Positions 7,256 through 14,860 are shown, counted from the stretch's first letter. The stretch: 22,075 nucleotides of DNA from Planococcaceae bacterium UBA3378 (GCA_002359075.1 DEQA01000026.1:3774-25848); one strand, 5' to 3'. Made by a program: numbers and translations. Notes: generated from the sequence alone by a model not told the origin.

Positions 7256-8460
7256 TTTGGAAAGAAATTTTAATTCGTTATGGCGAGCTCTCAACAAAAG
7301 GCCGCAATAAAAAAGATTTTATTAACCGTTTGCGTGATAATGTGCGTTATTCATTCACTGATTTGATGCCATTGAAAATCCGTGCTGAGCGGGATCGTAT
7401 GTTTATTGAGATCGAAAATGAAGAAAAAATGAATACATTGATGGAGCGTTTGCCTGAAGTGTTTGGTATTCAATCATTTAGTCCGGTCGCTTCTTGTGAA
7501 AAAGACGTAGAAAAAATGAAGGCGTTAGCTATCCAAATTATGGAGCTTTACCAAGACCAAAATATTACGTTTAAAGTCGAGGTGCGGCGGACAGATAAAA
7601 GTTTCCCGCTTGATTCACATGCAATCCAGCGGGAAATCGGAGGGACTGTGCTTCGTACTTATCAAAATCTATCCGTAAATGTGAAAAAGCCCGATATTGA
7701 ATTGCGGATAGAGGTACGGTTGGATGCTGTCTATATGATGGCACAGATCATTCAAGGTGCCGGCGGAATGCCTGTCGGTTCAAACGGAAAGTCGCTGCTC
7801 ATGCTATCGGGCGGAATTGACAGTCCAGTTGCCGGTTATTTGATGATGAAGCGCGGCGTTCGGTTAGAGGCAATTCATTTTTACAGCCCGCCGTATACGA
7901 GCCAAAACTCGCTTCAAAAAGTAAAAGACCTGGCGAACGAATTAACAAAGTTCGGTGCGAAAATCCGTCTGCATATTATTCCGTTTACAGAGCTGCAAGT
8001 ATTAATAAAAGAAAGTGTACCTGAAAATATGACAATGACAACGACACGCCGCATGATGCTGCGAATTGCAGATAAAGTCAGGGAAGAAATCGGTGCAATG
8101 GCCATTGTAACAGGTGAAAGTTTAGGACAGGTAGCTTCCCAGACGCTTGAAAGCCTTACAGCGATTAATGATGTGACGAGCACACCGATTCTCCGTCCGC
8201 TTATTGCATCAGATAAATTAGATATTATTGAAATAGCGGAGCGAATCGGGACATATGAAACATCGATCCAGCCTTATGAGGATTGCTGTACTATTTTTAC
8301 GCCTGCAAGTCCAAAAACAAAGCCGAAATTAGAAAAAGTAATGCATTATGAAAGCTTTACCGAGTTTGATGAATATATTGAACGCGCCGTAAAGAATCGG
8401 GAAGTACACATTCTGCCTGAAAACAAGGTGCAGAAAGACAAGTTTGCCGATTTACTATAA
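7252..8460 (+). CDS. thiI: tRNA 4-thiouridine synthetase / thiazole sulfurtransferase ThiI
   Basis: Adenylates U8 of tRNA and introduces sulfur to give 4-thiouridine; also linked to thiamine thiazole synthesis. The 402 aa protein has the short Bacillus form: an N-terminal ferredoxin-like plus THUMP region (residues 1-165) and a PP-loop adenylation domain with SGGIDS at 186-191 and the downstream signature TGESLGQVASQTLESL (287-302). The C-terminal rhodanese domain found in E. coli ThiI is absent, so persulfide must come directly from the upstream desulfurase. Cys345-Cys346 in YEDCCTIF correspond to the conserved catalytic cysteine region. ATG at 7252 overlaps nifZ (ATGA), indicating translational coupling. 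Confidence 0.96.
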   Translation: MIWKEILIRYGELSTKGRNKKDFINRLRDNVRYSFTDLMPLKIRAERDRMFIEIENEEKMNTLMERLPEVFGIQSFSPVASCEKDVEKMKALAIQIMELYQDQNITFKVEVRRTDKSFPLDSHAIQREIGGTVLRTYQNLSVNVKKPDIELRIEVRLDAVYMMAQIIQGAGGMPVGSNGKSLLMLSGGIDSPVAGYLMMKRGVRLEAIHFYSPPYTSQNSLQKVKDLANELTKFGAKIRLHIIPFTELQVLIKESVPENMTMTTTRRMMLRIADKVREEIGAMAIVTGESLGQVASQTLESLTAINDVTSTPILRPLIASDKLDIIEIAERIGTYETSIQPYEDCCTIFTPASPKTKPKLEKVMHYESFTEFDEYIERAVKNREVHILPENKVQKDKFADLL

Positions 8461-8498
8461 ATTCCTGTTTGAAGAATATATTACCGTTAAATATTCGT

Positions 8499-8527
8499 GT
8501 ATGAATTACTCCTCTTAGCACATTCTA
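8499..8527 (+). promoter_or_regulatory. Sigma-G-type promoter for the SASP gene
   Basis: GTATG (8499-8503) matches the sigma-G -35 pattern GnATR and CATTCTA (8521-8527) matches the -10 pattern CATnnTA, with 17 bases between. This is the forespore sigma factor expected to transcribe SASP genes. The 5' end would be a few bases before the AAGGAGGTG ribosome binding site. Confidence 0.7.
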
Positions 8528-8550
8528 TATGCACAAGGAGGTGAAACACG

Positions 8551-8757
8551 ATGTCAAACAACAATCGTAGTTCAAACAAACTTCGCGTACCAGGTGCGCA
8601 ACAAGCTCTTGATCAAATGAAATATGAGATCGCTCAAGAGTTCGGCGTACAATTAGGAGCAGATGCTTCTTCACGCGCTAACGGTTCAGTAGGTGGCGAG
8701 ATCACAAAACGTCTTGTACAAATGGCTGAATCTCAATTAAAAGGGACAAACCAATAA
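8551..8757 (+). CDS. sspA: Alpha/beta-type small acid-soluble spore protein
   Basis: Binds and protects DNA in the dormant spore and is degraded as an amino-acid source at germination. The 68 aa length is typical. It has both conserved family blocks: ALDQMKYEIAQEFGV (residues 19-33), with the germination protease site expected between Glu30 and Phe31, and GSVGGEITKRLVQMAE (45-60). The N-terminus is Asn/Ser-rich. AAGGAGGTG precedes the ATG and a sigma-G-like promoter lies immediately upstream, so expression should be confined to the forespore. Position after thiI matches B. subtilis sspA. Codon use is biased to a few codons, as expected for an abundant protein. Confidence 0.96.
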   Translation: MSNNNRSSNKLRVPGAQQALDQMKYEIAQEFGVQLGADASSRANGSVGGEITKRLVQMAESQLKGTNQ

Positions 8758-8759
8758 TT

Positions 8760-8813
8760 AAAACAAGAGGGCTGTTGTATAAGCGTAAAGCTTATGCAGC
8801 AGCTCTTTGTTTT
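8760..8813 (+). terminator. Strong terminator after the SASP gene
   Basis: A long hairpin: AAAACAAGAG (8760-8769) pairs with CTCTTTGTTTT (8803-8813), and the inner arms TATAAGC/GCTTATG close around a short loop. Confidence 0.85.
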
Positions 8814-8908
8814 GAGGAAAACTCTCTCGCTCCTAAGAAGAAATTCCTGCAGCTGCTTTTGTTTGCGTATAGTATAAATGCAAATATACTCTAAATATAC
8901 GGATTTTT

Positions 8909-8937
8909 TTGAAAAATTAAATATAGCCGAGTATAAT
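8909..8937 (+). promoter_or_regulatory. Sigma-A promoter for the acyl-CoA synthetase
   Basis: TTGAAA (8909-8914) and a perfect TATAAT (8932-8937) are 17 bases apart, with a start point about 30 bases before the gene. Confidence 0.8.
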
Positions 8938-8975
8938 AGTATTTGTAAGGCGAAGGTGATAAGGGGGAGTTATTG

Positions 8976-10559
8976 ATGAACAGAGAAGACTTATTGGCAC
9001 CTGAAATGTATAACATCGTGGACGAAATTGAAAGACATGCTGTACAGGGCGATAAAAAAGCACTGCTTATTTGTCATGAGGATGATACCATCGAAGAAGT
9101 TACATATGCCGAACTCATCGAAAAAGCAAATCAAGTCGCAAATGTTTTTAAAAGCGAGGGACTCCAAAAAGGAGACGTATTACTCGTTATGGTACCCCGT
9201 TCTTTAGAAGCGTACGTAACATACATTGGAGCCTTAAAGGCCGGTCTTACTATTATTCCAAGCTCTGAGCTATTACGGGCAAAGGATATTGATTATCGTA
9301 TAGTTCATGCAGAGGCAAAAGGAATTGTCGCCTATGAACAATTTATCGACGAGTTTGATGAGGTAAAGCAACTGGAGGGTCTGCAGCTATTTGTAGTCGG
9401 AAATGCTGCTGAACCATGGAAACCGTTGTTAGAAAAAGCGGACAGCGAATCGAAGACATTTAATGGTGTGCAAACACAAGCAGAAGATCGAGCCTTCCTT
9501 GCCTATACAAGCGGAACGACAGGAAATCCAAAGGGAGCTGTTCATACACATGCATGGGGATATGCACATCTTCGTACTACTGCCAGCAGCTGGTTGGGTG
9601 TACAGGATGGAGATACTGTATGGGCAACAGCTGCCCCCGGCTGGCAGAAATGGATTTGGAGTCCGTTTTTAGCCTCGCTTGGCAGCGGTGCTACAGCCTT
9701 TGTATATAAAGGGAAGTTCGGTCCGGTAAAATATTTGGAGCTTCTTCAGGAACATCAAATTAATGTTTTATGCTGTACCCCGACAGAATACCGCTTAATG
9801 GCAAAAGCCGATAACTTGAGCAGCTATGATTTATCAGCCCTGCGCAGTGCTGTATCTGCCGGAGAGCCGTTAAACCGTGGAGTCATTGAAACATTTAAGC
9901 GTGAGTTTAATATCCAGGTGCGTGACGGGTATGGACAAACAGAAAATACACTGCTTGTCGGTACCTTAATGGGAATGGAACCCCGACCAGGATCGATGGG
10001 GCAGCCGACTCCGGGGAATATTGTAGATATTATTGATGATGATGGAAATGTATTGCCTGCAGGGGAAGTCGGAGATATTGCTGTTCATAAATCATCTCCT
10101 GCTTTATTCCGCGGCTACTTAAAGGATCCGGAGCGTACAAGTATGCAATTCCGTGGTGACTGGTATATTACAGGAGATCGTGCACGGAAGGATGAAGAAG
10201 GATACTTCTGGTTTGAAGGACGGGGAGATGACATTATTATTTCCTCTGGCTATACAATTGGCCCATTTGAGGTGGAGGATGCATTAGTAAAGCATCCGGC
10301 TGTACAGGAATGTGCTGTCGTTGCGAGTCCCGATGAAATTCGCGGAAGTATTGTGAAAGCGTTTGTTGTTCTGCGCGATCAGACTTTAAAAGATAGTCCG
10401 ACACTTGTCAAAGAGCTGCAAGATCATGTAAAAGAACTGACAGCACCGTATAAATATCCGCGTCAAATTGAATTTTTAGATGAATTGCCGAAAACAGTAT
10501 CCGGAAAAATCCGCCGGGTGGAATTACGTAACGCTGAATATAGCAAACAGCATAGCTAA
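8976..10559 (+). CDS. Acyl-CoA synthetase, acetate/short-chain type (MbcS/YtcI-like)
   Basis: AMP-forming ligase that activates a carboxylic acid to acyl-AMP and then acyl-CoA. The 527 aa protein has the full ANL-family set: the phosphate-binding loop YTSGTTGNPKG at 177-187, the adenine-site GYGQTEN at 318-324, the hinge-region text DWYITGDRA, and the catalytic C-terminal lysine in SGKIRR (Lys511). The substrate-pocket segment PGWQKWIWSP is the ACSM/branched-chain acyl-CoA synthetase kind. Gene position after sspA matches B. subtilis ytcI, whose relatives (MbcS) favour branched or medium short-chain acids; the exact substrate here is not readable. The ATG at 8976 is better spaced from AAGGGGGAG (8961-8969) than the in-frame TTG at 8973. 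The gene is monocistronic with its own promoter and terminator. Confidence 0.88.
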   Translation: MNREDLLAPEMYNIVDEIERHAVQGDKKALLICHEDDTIEEVTYAELIEKANQVANVFKSEGLQKGDVLLVMVPRSLEAYVTYIGALKAGLTIIPSSELLRAKDIDYRIVHAEAKGIVAYEQFIDEFDEVKQLEGLQLFVVGNAAEPWKPLLEKADSESKTFNGVQTQAEDRAFLAYTSGTTGNPKGAVHTHAWGYAHLRTTASSWLGVQDGDTVWATAAPGWQKWIWSPFLASLGSGATAFVYKGKFGPVKYLELLQEHQINVLCCTPTEYRLMAKADNLSSYDLSALRSAVSAGEPLNRGVIETFKREFNIQVRDGYGQTENTLLVGTLMGMEPRPGSMGQPTPGNIVDIIDDDGNVLPAGEVGDIAVHKSSPALFRGYLKDPERTSMQFRGDWYITGDRARKDEEGYFWFEGRGDDIIISSGYTIGPFEVEDALVKHPAVQECAVVASPDEIRGSIVKAFVVLRDQTLKDSPTLVKELQDHVKELTAPYKYPRQIEFLDELPKTVSGKIRRVELRNAEYSKQHS

Positions 10560-10575
10560 TCCATCTTGTTTTATC

Positions 10576-10609
10576 GCCGCATTCAAGGAGATCCTTAATG
10601 CGGCTTTTT
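10576..10609 (+). terminator. Terminator after the acyl-CoA synthetase
   Basis: GCCGCATT (10576-10583) pairs with AATGCGGC (10597-10604), with inner AAGGA/TCCTT, followed by TTTTT. The remainder of the gap to sppA (10610-10740) holds nothing I can name. Confidence 0.9.
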
Positions 10610-10740
10610 GCTGCCTGCGGGAGAGAAAGTAGGACACATTAGTATATAAAGGTATGGCCTGCATTCAAAGCGTTAGTTATTGCAGCCCAAAAGTTATGTA
10701 TGCATGATTAACTTACATAAATATCATTTTTTAGATTTCC

Positions 10741-10765
10741 GAAACATTTCAGGTGGTTATTCGTA
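10741..10765 (+). promoter_or_regulatory. Sigma-W-type promoter for sppA-sppI
   Basis: GAAAC (10741-10745) and CGTA (10762-10765) are separated by exactly 16 bases, matching the ECF sigma-W consensus TGAAAC-N16-CGTA except that C replaces the first T. The B. subtilis orthologues (yteI-yteJ) belong to the sigma-W regulon. No sigma-A promoter of comparable quality is visible here. Confidence 0.72.
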
Positions 10766-10790
10766 TACACTATAGTAGGGAGGCGATTGA

Positions 10791-11804
10791 ATGAACACAA
10801 AAAGATGGATTGCACTAATTGCAGCAGCAGTCTTACTTGTATTTTCTTTAGGCTTGAATTCCATTATCGCTTTATTTAAAGCGGATTTTTTCTCAAGCTT
10901 TGAAAATGCATTTGGTGAAACAGATACTACCGTCTATGAGCTGCCGCTTGAAGCAGGCGATTTTGACAGCCGTATTGCATTATTATCCGTAAAAGGGACA
11001 ATTTTAGATACGGGCTCCAGCTCATTTTGGGAAAAGGTAGAATATGACCATCAAGGATTTTTAAGTCAGTTGGAGTCAATTATGAATGACGAAACAGTAA
11101 AAGGTGTTGTTTTACACGTTGACTCTCCAGGAGGAGGCGTATTAGAATCAGCAGAAATCCATGAAAAACTCGTCCAGCTAAAAGAAGAAAGAAACATACC
11201 GATTTATGTATCGATGGGTACATATGCTGCCTCGGGCGGCTATTACATTTCAGCACCTGCGGATAAAATATTCGCGCAAAAAGAGACCATTACCGGATCA
11301 ATCGGTGTCATTATGCAGGCATTTAACTATGAAAAGCTTGCTGAGAAAATCGGCATTGAATTTGAAACAATTAAGTCGGGTCCTCATAAGGATATGTTTG
11401 GCGGATCCCGCGCTTCAACAGAAGAAGAAAAGGCGATGCTTCAAGAAATCATTAATGAATCTTATGAAGAATTTGTCGATGTAGTAGAGCAGGGCCGCGG
11501 CATGACGGAAGCAGAAGTGAAAAAAGTGGCAGATGGCCGTATTTTAGGCGGTACACAGGCGAAGCGTGCAGGCCTTGTCGATGAGATCGGCGATGTGGAG
11601 GATACTGTAGCTGCATTGCGCTCAGACTTTGATTTGGAGGAAGCGGAGCTATTTGAATATTCATCGGCAAATAGCAGTATTGGCAGTTTGCTTGGTATGA
11701 AGGTAAGCGCATTCTTTGGCCCATCGGAAGAAGAGCAGCTGATGCAGAAAATTTTATCCACTAGCAATTCACCACGTATGATGTATCTATATGGGGACTA
11801 TTAA
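10791..11804 (+). CDS. sppA: Signal peptide peptidase SppA (membrane serine protease)
   Basis: Membrane-anchored self-compartmentalising serine protease that degrades remnant signal peptides and misfolded proteins outside the membrane. The 337 aa length is the short Gram-positive form. Residues 6-28 are one hydrophobic N-terminal anchor. The protease domain contains DSPGGGV (111-117), the nucleophile Ser148 in YAASGGYYISAP and the general base Lys200 in KSGPHKDMF; the Ser-Lys spacing of 52 equals that of B. subtilis SppA (Ser147/Lys199). ATG at 10791 follows AGGGAGGCG. The next gene, an RDD membrane protein, starts 17 bases after the stop, and both sit behind a sigma-W-type promoter, suggesting induction by envelope stress such as lantibiotics. 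Confidence 0.95.
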   Translation: MNTKRWIALIAAAVLLVFSLGLNSIIALFKADFFSSFENAFGETDTTVYELPLEAGDFDSRIALLSVKGTILDTGSSSFWEKVEYDHQGFLSQLESIMNDETVKGVVLHVDSPGGGVLESAEIHEKLVQLKEERNIPIYVSMGTYAASGGYYISAPADKIFAQKETITGSIGVIMQAFNYEKLAEKIGIEFETIKSGPHKDMFGGSRASTEEEKAMLQEIINESYEEFVDVVEQGRGMTEAEVKKVADGRILGGTQAKRAGLVDEIGDVEDTVAALRSDFDLEEAELFEYSSANSSIGSLLGMKVSAFFGPSEEEQLMQKILSTSNSPRMMYLYGDY

Positions 11805-11821
11805 GGAAGGAGTGATAGTGT

Positions 11822-12373
11822 ATGTTTGAAAATGATGAAACTACGGTCATTCCTAAAGAAAGAATTGTAAAAGAAATCGAAGTATATGAAGAGAAAGCAG
11901 CGGGCTTTTGGATCCGTTTTTGGGCATTTTTAATTGATTCCCTTGTTATATTAGCTATTGTCGGTATTGTCATTAATCCGATTTTCCATCTTATGAATTG
12001 GAGTTTCGATGATTCTATATGGTATCGGCCAATTGTTATCCTTTCTGCGGTTGTCTATTATGCATACTTTATTTTACTGACAAAATTATGGAGCCAAACG
12101 ATCGGCAAAATGATTTTCGGCCTTCGTGTCAAAAAAGATAATGGCGAGCCAATGGATTGGATGTCTGTTCTTTTTAGAGAGGGAGTTGGCAGATTTATCA
12201 GTAATACATTTTTAAAATTGCCTTACTTGATTGTTGTATTTACACCAAAACATAAGGCAATCCAGGACTTTGTAGCGGATACGACTGTTGTGCATGAAGA
12301 GGTTTTTTCAAAGAAAAAGGTTTTAACACACGAAATATCGGATAATGATACAGTAACGACACCTTCAATTTGA
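11822..12373 (+). CDS. sppI: RDD-family membrane protein, probable SppA inhibitor (SppI/YteJ)
   Basis: Small polytopic membrane protein co-transcribed with sppA. The 183 aa sequence has an acidic, charged N-terminal tail, then three hydrophobic segments near residues 37-53, 70-88 and 128-142. The RDD signature is visible as RFWAFLID (Arg32, Asp39), QTIGKMIFGLRV (92-103) and AIQDFVADT (147-154). B. subtilis YteJ (SppI) forms a complex with SppA and inhibits its protease activity through its C-terminal part; here a hydrophilic tail of about 40 residues follows the last membrane segment and would be the matching region (inference). The start ATG at 11822 follows AAGGAGTG. The tail is Ser/Thr/Lys-rich and otherwise unremarkable. 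Confidence 0.85.
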   Translation: MFENDETTVIPKERIVKEIEVYEEKAAGFWIRFWAFLIDSLVILAIVGIVINPIFHLMNWSFDDSIWYRPIVILSAVVYYAYFILLTKLWSQTIGKMIFGLRVKKDNGEPMDWMSVLFREGVGRFISNTFLKLPYLIVVFTPKHKAIQDFVADTTVVHEEVFSKKKVLTHEISDNDTVTTPSI

Positions 12374-12474
12374 CGATGAAGGGAATAGCTGAAACTACGG
12401 TTTAAAGCATTCTCTTCGCCACAGGGATGGCGGCATGTATTCAGTATCATGCTTCTTAAGTGGATATTTATCCA

Positions 12475-12520
12475 GGGCTATTCGGGAAGTATTTGCTTTC
12501 CGGGTAGCCCCTTCCCTTTT
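12475..12520 (+). terminator. Probable terminator after sppI
   Basis: GGGCTA (12475-12480) pairs with TAGCCC (12505-12510), with inner CGGGAAG/CTTTCCG pairs. The T tract is interrupted (CTTCCCTTTT). The remaining 223-base sppI-tpx gap holds no gene that I support; the B. subtilis ytfIJ genes are not here. Confidence 0.65.
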
Positions 12521-12537
12521 ATATGAAGTGCTGGAAG

Positions 12538-12567
12538 TTGCAATTTTTCTGTTAAATCTAGTAAGAT
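12538..12567 (+). promoter_or_regulatory. Possible promoter for tpx
   Basis: TTGCAA (12538-12543) and TAAGAT (12562-12567) are 18 bases apart, about 30 bases before the tpx start. Both hexamers are imperfect. Confidence 0.4.
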
Positions 12568-12596
12568 GAAATACATATAGTAAGGAGGCGTTTTCA

Positions 12597-13103
12597 TTGG
12601 TTCAAACTACATTCAAAGAAAGTCCGGTCACATTAATCGGCAGTGAAGTAAAAGTAGGAGACACAGCACCCGATTTTAAAGTGCTGGCAAATGATTTATC
12701 GGAAGTGACGTTAAAGGATGCAGAGGGGAAAATCCGTTTGTTCAGTGTTGTCCCTTCTTTGGATACTGGAGTGTGTGATGCACAAACGAGAAAGTTCAAC
12801 GAAGCCGCCGCTGAGTTTGGCGATCAAGTAATCGTTTATACAGTATCGATGGATTTACCATTTGCTCAAAAACGCTGGTGCGGAGCTGCTGGTATCGACA
12901 ATGTTGTTACTGTCTCTGACCACCGGGACGGATCTTTCGGTGAGGCATACGGAGTCCTTATTCAAGAACTACGCCTATTAACTCGTTCGGTATTCGTAGT
13001 AGATTCAGATGGTAAGGTAACATACGTTGAGTATGTGCCAGAAGCAACGAATCATCCAAACTATGACGCAGCAATAGAAGCTGTAAAAGCGCTGATTAAA
13101 TAA
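12597..13103 (+). CDS. tpx: Thiol peroxidase (Tpx-type peroxiredoxin)
   Basis: Thioredoxin-dependent peroxidase that removes H2O2 and organic hydroperoxides in the cytosol. The 168 aa protein is full length for Tpx. The peroxidatic Cys60 lies in PSLDTGVCDAQT and the resolving Cys95 in RWCGAAG, the standard atypical two-cysteine arrangement. The N-terminal TLIGSEVKVGDTAPDF is typical. The gene uses a TTG start at 12597, placed six bases after a strong AAGGAGGCG (12582-12590); no in-frame ATG nearby would keep the conserved N-terminus. The ytxK gene follows in the same direction after a terminator, as in B. subtilis (ytgI-ytxK). Confidence 0.96.
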   Translation: MVQTTFKESPVTLIGSEVKVGDTAPDFKVLANDLSEVTLKDAEGKIRLFSVVPSLDTGVCDAQTRKFNEAAAEFGDQVIVYTVSMDLPFAQKRWCGAAGIDNVVTVSDHRDGSFGEAYGVLIQELRLLTRSVFVVDSDGKVTYVEYVPEATNHPNYDAAIEAVKALIK

Positions 13104-13147
13104 TATTCTTTTTTATACTTTTGTAGTAAAGTGTAAAAGGAAGAAGA

Positions 13148-13179
13148 GGACTCACTCGAAAGGGTGGGTTCTTTCATTT
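13148..13179 (+). terminator. Terminator after tpx
   Basis: GGACTCACTC pairs with GGGTGGGTTC (with G-T wobbles) across a GAAA loop, followed by TTTCATTT. Confidence 0.75.
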
Positions 13180-13267
13180 GCGAAAAAATTATTTTTTTGT
13201 CTTTTGAAATGATACGGCACTTTCAGTTCTCTTGGATTGAATATGTTTTTAAGAAAGGAAGTTATGG

Positions 13268-14194
13268 ATGGAAAAGTTTGAACAGATTTTTGCGATTGTG
13301 AACGAGCAGGCGGAGAAATTCGAACAGCAGGAGATGACCTATCTGGACGGATTACTAGCAACGCTGGAGGGGACACTTGACGGGAAATTTACATGGCATG
13401 TAGAAGGTGCAACGAAAGAAGATATGCGCAAGGCGATTCAAATCGCCATATTAAAAGGAATGCGAAAGAATACTCAGCCTAATCATCAAATGACACCTGA
13501 TACATTAGGGCTGCTTGTAAGTTATTTTGTAGAACAGTTTTATGAGGAAAAACTAAAAAAAGGAACGATATCTGTAGCGGACCTGGCACTTGGTACAGGA
13601 AACTTGATGTTTACAGTGATGAATGCGCTCGATGGAAAAGTAACGGCAACAGGTGTTGAAGTAGATGACCTGCTCATCCGCTTGGCAGCAGCAACAGCTG
13701 AATTAATTGAGCAGCCCATTTCCTTGTATCGTCAGGATTCGTTAGAAGCGCTGCTGGTAGATCCTGTGGATGCTATTGTATGTGATTTACCGGTCGGCTA
13801 CTACCCGAATGAAGACGTAGCCCTTGATTATGAATTATGTGCAGCAGAAGGAATGAGCTTTTCACATCATCTATTTATCGAGCAATCTTTACGTCATACA
13901 AAAGAAGGCGGCTATTTGTTCTTCCTGATTCCTGCTACGTTATTTGAATCAGAGCAGGCGAAGGATTTGCATCAATTTATTAAAAAGCATGCATGGATTC
14001 AAGCGGTGATTCAGCTGCCGGAGGGGATGTTCACTTCACGTGCCCATGAGAAGAGCATTCTTATTTTGCAAAAGCAAAGTGAAGAGCTAAAGGCACCTCG
14101 GGAAGTCCTGCTTGCTAAAGTGCCGAATATGAGCAATAAAGAAGCATTAGCGATGTTCTTCGAAAAAGTACAGATGTGGAAGAAAAATAGATAA
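13268..14194 (+). CDS. ytxK: Class I SAM-dependent methyltransferase, N6-adenine-like (YtxK)
   Basis: Function unknown. The 308 aa protein resembles the catalytic core of type I restriction modification subunits (HsdM). An N-terminal helical region (1-70) is followed by NHQMTPDTLGLLVSYFVE (72-89), the SAM-binding motif I ADLALGTGNLMF (104-115) and a catalytic motif IV that reads DLPVGYY (173-179), where DNA N6-adenine methylases have (N/D)PP(Y/F). There is no target-recognition domain, and no restriction or specificity subunit nearby, so it is not a restriction system. Substrate could be RNA, protein or DNA. B. subtilis has the same gene after tpx. ATG at 13268 follows AAAGGAAG. In B. subtilis ackA follows; here it is replaced by a convergent uspA. 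Confidence 0.88.
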   Translation: MEKFEQIFAIVNEQAEKFEQQEMTYLDGLLATLEGTLDGKFTWHVEGATKEDMRKAIQIAILKGMRKNTQPNHQMTPDTLGLLVSYFVEQFYEEKLKKGTISVADLALGTGNLMFTVMNALDGKVTATGVEVDDLLIRLAAATAELIEQPISLYRQDSLEALLVDPVDAIVCDLPVGYYPNEDVALDYELCAAEGMSFSHHLFIEQSLRHTKEGGYLFFLIPATLFESEQAKDLHQFIKKHAWIQAVIQLPEGMFTSRAHEKSILILQKQSEELKAPREVLLAKVPNMSNKEALAMFFEKVQMWKKNR

Positions 14195-14200
14195 GCGGAC

Positions 14201-14287
14201 GACTAACCCTTAAAGAGGGGTAGTTGAATGCTACGACGGCATTCTCCAACTGGTTATTACCGCTGCGTCGAGCTGCAGTAAAGTAAC
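14201..14287. repeat. Three consecutive hairpins after ytxK
   Basis: Hairpin 1 pairs ACTAACCCT (14202-14210) with AGGGGTAGT (14216-14224), one mismatch. Hairpin 2 pairs GAATGC (14226-14231) with GCATTC (14239-14244) and can extend through AGTT/AACT, competing with hairpin 1. Hairpin 3 nests GTTA, TTA and CTGC (14253-14266) with GCAG, TAA and TAAC (14275-14287). No ORF covers the segment. Confidence 0.5.
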
Positions 14288-14319
14288 GGGGATACTAAAA
14301 AGATTTTTATAGAAACCAA

Positions 14320-14350
14320 GAAAGAGCTTTCGAAAAGAAAGCTCTTTTTG
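14320..14350. terminator. Bidirectional terminator between ytxK and uspA
   Basis: AAAGAGCTTT (14321-14330) pairs with AAAGCTCTTT (14338-14347). A and T runs flank both sides, so both convergent transcripts can end here. Confidence 0.9.
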
Positions 14351-14382
14351 TCAAGCGTTTTTAGTTTAGTGAAAAACAAAAA

Positions 14383-14829
14383 TCACTCGGGAGTACGGAT
14401 GACAAGTACGTCACATTTAGCGGAGCGTACAATTGCTTCCGATACGGAGCCGATTAGGAAACGTTCTACAGCATTAAGACCAGTAGCTCCGCAGATGATA
14501 AGATCAGCATCTACAAGGTTTGATAATTCTTTTGTAATAATGTTTTTCGGTGAACCGTATTCGATAATTACTTTTACGTTTTCAACACCTTCAGCTTCAG
14601 CTTGCGCTTTATATCCATTTAGTAATTCTTCAGCATGCTGTTGAGCACGTTCAGCGATGGAACGGTCGTATGCTTCGATCGCAGCAAATGAGCGAGTGTC
14701 GATTACATTTACCAAGTTTAATGTGCACCCGGTGTTACGCTTTGCTACATCGATTGATTTACGAAATGCATATTCTGCCTCTTTAGAGCCGTCTACAGCA
14801 ACTACAACGCTTTTATAATGGTTTGCCAT
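14383..14829 (-). CDS. Universal stress protein, UspA family, ATP-binding type
   Basis: Cytosolic single-domain Usp protein of 148 aa, the usual length. It starts with the family strand VVVAVDGSKEAEYA (residues 8-21), where Asp13 would contact adenine, and carries the ATP-binding signature G-x2-G-x9-G-S at 114-128 (GATG...IGS), then the terminal strand CDVLVIR. It therefore belongs to the nucleotide-binding subgroup. ATG at 14829 follows AAAGGAGG. It is transcribed divergently from ald and converges on ytxK through a shared terminator. Its specific role cannot be read from sequence; Usp proteins usually accumulate in stationary phase or stress. Confidence 0.93.
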   Translation of the reverse strand: MANHYKSVVVAVDGSKEAEYAFRKSIDVAKRNTGCTLNLVNVIDTRSFAAIEAYDRSIAERAQQHAEELLNGYKAQAEAEGVENVKVIIEYGSPKNIITKELSNLVDADLIICGATGLNAVERFLIGSVSEAIVRSAKCDVLVIRTPE

Positions 14830-14860
14830 TTTCCATTTCCTCCTTTATCTATATAAATTT

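Noticed and set aside
11452..11973. Minus-strand frames across sppA and sppI
   Set aside because: Low-complexity shadow translations, no SD, and antisense to two well-supported genes.
13268..14194. YtxK as part of a restriction-modification or phage-defence system
   Set aside because: No specificity, restriction or other defence gene is adjacent; the gene is a conserved core gene next to tpx.
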